The position numbers and the translations under genes were made by a program. Below the pieces are notes generated by a model. It ran no database searches and was not told where the DNA came from. It worked only from the letters and a program-made list of their open reading frames with translations. Shown here piece by piece: positions 7,034 to 12,886 of a stretch of DNA of 12,886 nt. The stretch lies in the NCBI GenBank assembly GCA_900752425.1, contig CAADVE010000045.1, positions 1 through 12,886 of the forward strand. Direction: 5' to 3'. This DNA is from an uncultured Collinsella sp. (GTDB taxonomy: Bacteria; Actinomycetota; Coriobacteriia; Coriobacteriales; Coriobacteriaceae). Each line of letters opens with the position of its first letter. The stretch's first letter is position 1.

Positions 7034-7699
7034 CTATCCTGCTACGCGCACGCTGGGGCACAAATCTGCCAGCGGACACTCGTCACACTTGGGTTTGCGG
7101 GCGTCGCAGATCTCGCGACCGAAGGTGATCCACTGATGGTTGACCGACTCCCAATACTCGTGCGGCAAAATCTTGAGCAGATCCTGCTCGGTCTTGAGCG
7201 GCTCCTTGGCATGCGTCTTGGGACTCAGCATCAGGCGGTGCGCAATGCGGTTGACGTGCGTGTCCACCGCAATGCCTTCCACGATGCCATACCCCACGTT
7301 GAGCACGATGTTCGCCGTCTTGCGTCCCACGCCCGGCAGCTTCACGAGTTCCTTCATGTCGGCCGGCACCTCGCCGCCATAGTCGGCGACGATCATCTGC
7401 GCGGCCTCGACGGCATGTTTGGCTTTGCTCTTGTAGAAGCCGAGTGACTTGATGGTGTCTGCCACGTCAGCCACGCTCGCCCCGGCCATGGCCTCGGGCG
7501 TGGGCCACTGGGCAAACAGCTTCGGCGTCACCTTGTTGACCTGCGCATCGGTCGTTTGCGCCGAGAGCAACACCGCGATCAGCAGGCGGAAGGGATTCTC
7601 GTGGTCCAAAAAGCACTCGACCGGGCCATAGCGACGGTTGAGGCGCTCACACACCTCAACGGCGCGCTCGCGTTTGGCGGCATTGGTCTCGCGTGGCAT
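7034..7699 (-). CDS. nth: Endonuclease III (DNA glycosylase/AP lyase)
   Basis: Endonuclease III excises oxidised pyrimidines from DNA and nicks the abasic site, starting base excision repair. The 221-residue protein carries the helix-hairpin-helix L-P-G-V-G-R-K-T-A (121-129) with catalytic Lys127, the catalytic Asp146 in V-D-T-H-V-N-R, and a [4Fe-4S] cluster motif C198-x6-C205-x2-C208-x5-C214. The N-terminal L-L-S-A-Q-T-T-D (44-51) is also typical. Length matches the family (E. coli Nth has 211). I chose ATG 7699 because GAGGAG lies about seven bases upstream; a GTG eight codons earlier has no such site. It lies 63 bases downstream of the ABC exporter gene with no hairpin terminator between, so co-transcription is possible, although paired sequence repeats in that gap may mark its own control region. 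Confidence 0.96.
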   Translation of the reverse strand: MPRETNAAKRERAVEVCERLNRRYGPVECFLDHENPFRLLIAVLLSAQTTDAQVNKVTPKLFAQWPTPEAMAGASVADVADTIKSLGFYKSKAKHAVEAAQMIVADYGGEVPADMKELVKLPGVGRKTANIVLNVGYGIVEGIAVDTHVNRIAHRLMLSPKTHAKEPLKTEQDLLKILPHEYWESVNHQWITFGREICDARKPKCDECPLADLCPSVRVAG

Positions 7700-7718
7700 A
7701 ACGGCTCCTCGGCTCAAC

Positions 7719-7750
7719 GGCACAATAAACTTATGGGCACAATTGTCCCA
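7719..7750. promoter_or_regulatory. Repeated and palindromic motif upstream of nth (possible operator)
   Basis: The gap between the exporter and nth has a near-palindrome at 7734-7750: TGGG, one extra C, the perfect core ACAATTGT, then CCCA. The octamer GGCACAAT also occurs twice in direct orientation, at 7719-7726 and 7736-7743, a 17-base period. Such a layout fits a dimeric repressor site overlapping an nth promoter. No clean -35/-10 pair is visible, so the role is inferred. Confidence 0.3.
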
Positions 7751-7762
7751 CGTCCGAGACGC

Positions 7763-9565
<1,803 letters not shown>

Positions 9566-9636
9566 GGGCTTCCTTTCGCGTCTGATAGGGCGAAACGCCA
9601 TTGTTGCACACTAAAGCGCACTTCAGGCAAGCGCGA

Positions 9637-9685
9637 TGTGAAAGGCAGCGGGGTGCCCGCGTTTGCGCCGGTGCCCCGCTGCCTT
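9637..9685 (-). terminator. Terminator-like hairpin after rmuC
   Basis: The arms 9642-9657 and 9670-9685 form a long G/C stem that starts seven bases past the rmuC stop. Twelve base pairs are perfect, and four more include positions 9654/9673 and 9655/9672, which pair as wobbles only in plus-strand RNA. The minus-strand tail is poor in T (CCTTTCACA), so termination may be incomplete. Confidence 0.6.
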
Positions 9686-9692
9686 GTTGCAA

Positions 9693-11048
9693 TTAGTCCT
9701 CGTCTTCTTGGTCTGTGGAAAGGCCCGCGGGCGTGAGTCCCAAGATCTCATCGGCTTGGTCGGCGTCTTCCAGCGCGTCGATGTCCTTGAGCTTGCGCTC
9801 CATGACGTTGGTGCGCGTGGTGATGATACCCTCGACCGTTTTGCCCGCGGTCTCGATCTGCTGCTGGGCGCGGCGCAGCGCCTTTTGATAGCGCGGCAGC
9901 TCGGCCTTGACGGCGGAGAGCACGCGCAGCACGTCGTCGGTACGTTTTTGCAACTTAAACGTCTGATAGCTCATCTGCAAGCTGTTGAGGATGGCCGCCA
10001 TGGTGCTGGGACCGGCAACGTTGACGTGATAGTCGCGGCCCAGGGTCTCGATAAGCCCGGGGCGGCTGACGACCTCGGCATACAGTCCCTCAAACGGAAC
10101 GAACATGATGCCAAAGTTGGTCGTTGCCGGCACACTCAGGTACTTTTCGCAGATGTCCTTGGCCTCGCGCTTGACCATGGTGTCGAGCGTCTTGCGCGCA
10201 GCCGCCACGGTCTCCGCATCGCCCGACTCCTGCGCGTCGAGCAAGTGCTCGTACGCGTCGCCCGGAAACTTAGAGTCAATCGGCAGCAGCACGGGGTCGC
10301 CCTCGTCCACCGGCAGCTTGACGGCAAACTCAACGCGCTCCGAGGCGCCGGGCTTGGTGGCGACGTTTTCCAGATACTGGTCGGGTGTAAGGATGTCCGT
10401 CAGGATCGCACCCAGCTGCACCTCGCCCAAAATACCGCGCGCCTTCACATTGCCCAGCACGCGCTTAAGATCGCCCACGCCGGTGGCGATGGATTGCATG
10501 TCGCCCAGGCCCTTGTACACGGCCTCGAGCTGGTCGCTCACCTGCTTAAACGATGCCGACAGGCGATCGTTGAGCGTGCGGGAGAGCTTCTCGTCCACCG
10601 TTGCACGCATCTGATCGAGTTGCACGTTGTTGTCTTTGCGGATAGCACCCAGCTGGGCATCGACCGTCTCGCGCACCTTGTCCAGGCGGTGCTCGATGCC
10701 CTCGCGGTTGGCACCGAGCTGTTGGGCCGTCTCGCGGCGCAGGTCATCCATCCGGTCACCAGCTTGCGAAAACTCACGTGCGATGGTCAGGTAACGTTGC
10801 TGCTCCACGGCCGCATCTGTCGTCTGCTGCTGCGCGATGGCATTGGCCGTGCGGCGAGTTTCGGCCAGCGCGACGTTCAGGGCATCGAGCGCGTTGTTAG
10901 CCTGCTCGAGTGCTGCCAGCGTTTCCGCGCTACTGTCGCCACGCTCCCGCAACTCGGCACGCAGGCTCTTGAGTTGGAGGGCGCAAGCCACAGCAACCCC
11001 CACCGCCACCAAGGCGATCACAACAAGCACGATATCAATAGCAGACAT
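9693..11048 (-). CDS. rmuC: RmuC-family protein (DNA recombination/rearrangement limiting)
   Basis: The 451-residue protein has the RmuC layout. A single membrane anchor at about 5-24 is followed by a long coiled coil (about 28-180) rich in Gln, Glu, Arg and Ala, then the conserved RmuC domain. Landmarks are G-N-V-K-A-R-G-I-L-G-E (199-209), the P-I-D-S-K-F-P core (256-262), and F-V-P-F-E-G-L-Y-A-E-V (316-326). RmuC is known genetically for limiting DNA inversions at short inverted repeats. Its domain is predicted to be nuclease-like, but a biochemical role is not settled. The ATG at 11048 is preceded by GGCGGAG with an unusually short spacing of three bases. The C-terminus is strongly acidic (D-Q-E-D-E-D). 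Its presence is notable because this window is rich in inverted repeats. Confidence 0.93.
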   Translation of the reverse strand: MSAIDIVLVVIALVAVGVAVACALQLKSLRAELRERGDSSAETLAALEQANNALDALNVALAETRRTANAIAQQQTTDAAVEQQRYLTIAREFSQAGDRMDDLRRETAQQLGANREGIEHRLDKVRETVDAQLGAIRKDNNVQLDQMRATVDEKLSRTLNDRLSASFKQVSDQLEAVYKGLGDMQSIATGVGDLKRVLGNVKARGILGEVQLGAILTDILTPDQYLENVATKPGASERVEFAVKLPVDEGDPVLLPIDSKFPGDAYEHLLDAQESGDAETVAAARKTLDTMVKREAKDICEKYLSVPATTNFGIMFVPFEGLYAEVVSRPGLIETLGRDYHVNVAGPSTMAAILNSLQMSYQTFKLQKRTDDVLRVLSAVKAELPRYQKALRRAQQQIETAGKTVEGIITTRTNVMERKLKDIDALEDADQADEILGLTPAGLSTDQEDED

Positions 11049-11065
11049 AGACTCCGCCCAACAGA

Positions 11066-11102
11066 CTCAATCGGTCATCAATCAAAACCGCGATCAATCT
11101 TA
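11066..11102 (-). promoter_or_regulatory. Candidate rmuC promoter -10 and three spaced direct repeats
   Basis: On the minus strand TAAGAT (11102-11097) fits a -10 box about 48 bases before the rmuC start; no good -35 is seen. Overlapping and downstream of it, GATTGA(T/G) occurs three times in direct orientation (11099-11093, 11083-11077, 11072-11066). The steps are 16 and 11 bases. The repeats could bind a regulator, but the spacing is irregular, so confidence is low. Confidence 0.3.
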
Positions 11103-11172
11103 CCCCGCCACACGCACGGATCACCCACTGCCTTGCAGACAAATTTCTCTTAGAGCCGCGGACGCTAAAACG

Positions 11173-11607
11173 CTAGCTCTCCCAGCCGGTGCGGATTGTT
11201 GTTATGACATCGCCTAGGCGCTGGCCCAGGGCTGACAGATGTTGGAGCACTTCGCCGGGCGAAGCGCCGTTGAGGATGCAGGTGAGCGCATACGAGACCA
11301 AGAAAATCGCCGCAAGTCCCAGCGGAATGAGCACGATCATCGCCAATGTGCGCAAGCGCTGGCCCACACGGCGACGACGCGCACGACGCTTGTCGAACGC
11401 GAGCTCCTGCGCATATGAATCTTGCTGTACGGAATAGGCCTCTGATGCCGATTCGCACCCGGGCACAGCTGCAGGTACAGCAGCGGGCACGACATTTTGT
11501 GCAAAGGGCTGGGCTGCCGCCCCTTGCATTTGCATCTCCATGAGTCGTTGCTGCTGACGCAGCATGCGCTCAGCTTGTTGCTGCGGAGTCTCAAGAAACA
11601 GATCCAT
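11173..11607 (-). CDS. Small single-pass membrane protein with Gln-rich N-terminus, function unknown
   Basis: I do not recognise this 144-residue protein. The N-terminal third is a Gln/Met/Glu/Arg-rich likely helix (8-28). An Ala/Pro/Val linker follows (about 40-50), then a strongly basic stretch K-R-R-A-R-R-R-R (73-80) and one hydrophobic segment (about 86-112). The C-terminal tail is mixed polar and amphipathic (115-144). The basic run before the helix predicts a cytoplasmic N-terminus with a short tail outside. I chose ATG 11607 because GGAGG lies seven bases upstream; TTG four codons earlier would sit on top of that site. It is 124 bases upstream of rmuC, separated by an imperfect palindrome (11150-11168) but no strong terminator, so linkage to rmuC is possible but unproven. 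Reality of the gene is supported by the ribosome site and domain-like layout. Confidence 0.7.
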   Translation of the reverse strand: MDLFLETPQQQAERMLRQQQRLMEMQMQGAAAQPFAQNVVPAAVPAAVPGCESASEAYSVQQDSYAQELAFDKRRARRRRVGQRLRTLAMIVLIPLGLAAIFLVSYALTCILNGASPGEVLQHLSALGQRLGDVITTIRTGWES

Positions 11608-11619
11608 GCTGGCCTCCAA

Positions 11620-11838
11620 AATCGGAGCATTCGACGCTTACGACCAGCATCCCGCACCGCCATGACCGCGACAACGCAATCGCCGGCAATAGCCACAAAG
11701 TTTCTTTTGCTCAAAAGCTGTCGAAAAGCTCAACAACTCCCCTACCAGCACTTTCTCTGAGCTTTTTTCGCCATCAATCTTTTGGACTTCCGCCTTTACG
11801 TCAACTGACCAAAATCTAACCAAAAGCTTGACGAAAAT
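11620..11838. other. AT-richer gene-free leader region
   Basis: This is the left half of the 435-base gene-free stretch 11608-12042. It is clearly poorer in G+C than the flanking genes, most so at about 11700-11838. It contains several related words on the minus strand: AGCTTTTGG, AGCTTTTCG and AGCTTTTGAG. No promoter is convincing; the best pair is TTGAGC with TATTGC at 17 bases (near 11712-11684). Two overlapping minus-strand frames stay open here, but neither has a ribosome site or a recognisable domain. The region may be the long 5' leader of the 144-residue gene. Confidence 0.4.
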
Positions 11839-11859
11839 TGTGGAGACCGGGACTCCACA
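11839..11859. other. Small hairpin next to the repeat terminator
   Basis: A perfect 7-bp stem (TGTGGAG 11839-11845 with CTCCACA 11853-11859) has a 7-base loop. On the minus strand it starts within the T-tract of the adjacent terminator and is followed by ATTTTCG, so it may form a second, tandem terminator stem. Confidence 0.4.
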
Positions 11860-11889
11860 AAAACGTGCCGCCCCAAAAAGAGGCGGCAC
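11857..11889 (-). terminator. Rho-independent terminator, module of repeat copy 1
   Basis: An 8-bp stem (11865-11872 with 11882-11889) with a 9-base loop is followed on the minus strand by GTTTTTGT. It would end transcripts coming from the 210-residue membrane-protein gene and from the long hairpin behind it. The copy at 12765-12796 is nearly identical. Confidence 0.8.
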
Positions 11890-11939
11890 ACAATCTTTAA
11901 TATCAGCTTTTCTGTAGCGAGCACGCGACGACTCAACGC

Positions 11940-12025
11940 CGGAGCGCAGGGCGGGGAAACCTTTGCCTCGCGCGACCCTGCGAAGCCGTGAGCGAGAGGG
12001 AAAGATTTCCCCGCCCTGCGCTCCG
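11940..12025 (-). ncRNA. Candidate structured RNA: long hairpin of repeat copy 1
   Basis: Twenty bases at 11940-11959 pair perfectly with 12006-12025. Pairing continues inward with three interruptions (11960/12005, 11965/12000, 11970/11995) to about 11973/11992, giving roughly 31 pairs. The C/A interruption at 11960/12005 becomes a G-U wobble in minus-strand RNA, which favours that strand. The loop spans about 11974-11991; written on the plus strand it starts GACCCTGCGAAG. The structure is seen directly; its existence as an RNA is inferred. Confidence 0.45.
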
Positions 12026-12042
12026 TGGTCGGTGAGGACAGA

Positions 12043-12675
12043 CTACATGCCCGCGAGACCGCGGGCGGCGGTGGCGCACATAAACGCCAGGACCAGAATC
12101 ACGAGCGAGCCGGCAATGTCGGCCAGGGCGCCCGCAAAGCGACGCTCAAACAGCCAGCTCTCAAAGTGCGGGGCGACGTTGCGCCAAACACGCCACAGCA
12201 AGATGCCCATACCGATGACGCCTGGGATATTGAGCAGTAGGATCTCGGAGCACAAAAGACCGATCAGGTTGCCGGCGGCAAAACCAGCGTCGCCCTCGCA
12301 GTATTTGCGATAAATCATGTACAACATGTACGCCACAAACGGCTGCAGGCACGCAGAGATAAACGTAACCACCATCGAGGGGTCCTGAGAAAAGACATCG
12401 GTGAGTTTATCGACACTCGTGGCGTCCTTCGAAGCTAAGAATAAACCGATAACCACAAGGGGCACCACGCCCAAAATTACCTCGACCAGAGTAAACAACT
12501 TGGCAGTCAAATCCTCACTAGCCGAATTCAAATGAGGCGCCCACTCAGGATGAGCATGCGCGCCGACTTTCTTGTCCTTCTCAGCACGATCGGCCTTTTT
12601 ACCCTCGGCAACCCGACGACCAGGATCCTTGCGAGTTCCCGCCGCAGCAACCCGAGCTCGAGACTTCTTGCCCAT
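12043..12675 (-). CDS. Four-helix membrane protein with basic N-terminus, function unknown
   Basis: I do not recognise this 210-residue protein. Residues 1-40 are highly basic and low in complexity (Lys, Arg, Ala, Gly, Asp), likely a cytoplasmic tail. Four hydrophobic segments follow near 61-81, 101-122, 136-163 and 183-203. The linker K-Y-C-E-G-D-A (124-130) and W-R-V-W-R-N (161-166) are the most distinctive bits. ATG 12675 is preceded by GGGGTG about eight bases upstream; an in-frame GTG three codons earlier is the alternative start. The gene is bracketed by two direct copies of the modular repeat, and its transcript would run into copy 1. Nothing shows what it does; a membrane-anchored binding or scaffold role is only a guess from the basic tail. 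Confidence 0.75.
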   Translation of the reverse strand: MGKKSRARVAAAGTRKDPGRRVAEGKKADRAEKDKKVGAHAHPEWAPHLNSASEDLTAKLFTLVEVILGVVPLVVIGLFLASKDATSVDKLTDVFSQDPSMVVTFISACLQPFVAYMLYMIYRKYCEGDAGFAAGNLIGLLCSEILLLNIPGVIGMGILLWRVWRNVAPHFESWLFERRFAGALADIAGSLVILVLAFMCATAARGLAGM

Positions 12676-12720
12676 AAAAAACACCCCATCAGGTAGTAGA
12701 TAAACTAAAAGTCGCTACCC

Positions 12721-12726
12721 AGTGTA
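12721..12726 (-). promoter_or_regulatory. Possible -10 box for the 210-residue membrane-protein gene
   Basis: On the minus strand TACACT lies about 45 bases before the start codon, with GGGG directly ahead of it. It matches the loose TANNNT form common in high-GC actinobacteria. No good -35 is found at 16-18 bases; TTGGGA occurs at 21 bases. Confidence 0.25.
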
Positions 12727-12764
12727 CCCCACCCATGAACAGCGCCGTCCCAACCAGTCCCCAT

Positions 12765-12796
12765 ACAAAAACGTGCCGCCCCAAAAGGGGCGGCAC
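12765..12796 (-). terminator. Rho-independent terminator, module of repeat copy 2
   Basis: A perfect 10-bp G/C stem (12773-12782 with 12787-12796) and an AAAA loop (as read on plus) are followed on the minus strand by GTTTTTGT. It would end a transcript entering from beyond the right edge, insulating the 210-residue gene. Confidence 0.85.
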
Positions 12797-12886
12797 ACAA
12801 ACTTAGTTATCAGCTTTTCTGTAGCGAGCACGCAACGAACCAAAGCGGGCCGGGAGGGCCGGACTACCTTCCCTCAACGCGACCCA
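12765..12886 (-). repeat. Modular repeat copy 2, cut by the window edge
   Basis: The same modules as copy 1 appear in the same orientation: terminator (12765-12796), 11-base spacer, the identical 26-base box (12808-12833) and a similar linker. A different long arm follows (about 12846-12875), ending in CCTC, then the shared loop start CGCGACCC at 12878-12885. The partner arm of the hairpin lies outside the window. Confidence 0.75.

Larger units (their letters stand above)
11857..12025 (-). repeat. Modular repeat copy 1: variable-stem hairpin, conserved box, terminator
   Basis: In minus-strand order the element has a long hairpin (12025-11940), a 13-base linker, a 26-base box (11926-11901), an 11-base spacer, and a terminator (11889-11857). 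Against the copy at 12765-12886 the box is identical, the 18 bases at 11857-11874 are identical, the spacer and linker are similar, and the hairpin arm is different in sequence. This mix of fixed and variable parts, ending in a T-tract on one strand only, fits a small RNA or a 3'-UTR element. It begins 17 bases past the stop codon of the 210-residue gene. Confidence 0.75.

Noticed and set aside
9663..11153. 496-residue open frame on the plus strand
   Set aside because: It is antisense to rmuC, has no recognisable motif, and its ends match no ribosome site.
11638..11889. 83-residue minus-strand frame in the spacer
   Set aside because: It begins at a GTG inside the terminator stem, has no ribosome site and overlaps the T-tract. 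I kept the region only as an oddity.
11857..12886. CRISPR array or insertion sequence as explanation of the repeats
   Set aside because: There are only two copies, 908 bases apart, with a gene between and complex modules. No transposase and no regular short spacing are present.

Overview
The window looks like chromosome from a high-GC actinobacterium of the class Coriobacteriia, most likely Collinsella or a close relative. This rests on base composition, codon use, the style of the proteins and the compact gene layout. It is a judgement from reading, not a database match. Apart from a fragment at the left edge, every gene I accept lies on the minus strand, so transcription runs from the right end towards the left.

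Left part (1-3243): the C-terminal effector domain of a GntR-family regulator on the plus strand converges on a GNAT acetyltransferase. Next come an L-threonine aldolase with a very clear terminator and a membrane PAP2-family phosphatase. The spacer at 3033-3243 between the phosphatase and mfd contains a 98-base inverted-repeat element.

Middle part (3244-11048): this is a DNA-maintenance neighbourhood. It holds the transcription-repair coupling factor Mfd, endonuclease III (Nth), a homodimer-type ABC exporter and RmuC. Mfd, Nth and RmuC all act on damaged or recombining DNA. The exporter between them has no evident link to repair. Most junctions carry a hairpin, so these genes look like several short transcripts and not one long operon.

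Right part (11173-12886): two small membrane proteins of unknown function (144 and 210 residues) are separated by a 435-base gene-free stretch. This stretch and the right edge of the window each contain a copy of a modular repeat. In minus-strand order the repeat has a long hairpin whose stem differs between copies, an identical 26-base box, and a near-identical GC-rich terminator with a T-tract. The loop of the hairpin begins with the same bases in both copies. The 210-residue gene is bracketed by the two copies, which lie in direct orientation 908 bases apart. This repeat, which may be a structured small RNA or 3'-UTR family, is the best candidate here for something undescribed. The element next to mfd may be a distant relative.

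I saw no tRNA, rRNA, CRISPR array, transposase or phage gene. The long open frames on the plus strand opposite mfd, the ABC exporter and rmuC are shadows of high-GC coding sequence.
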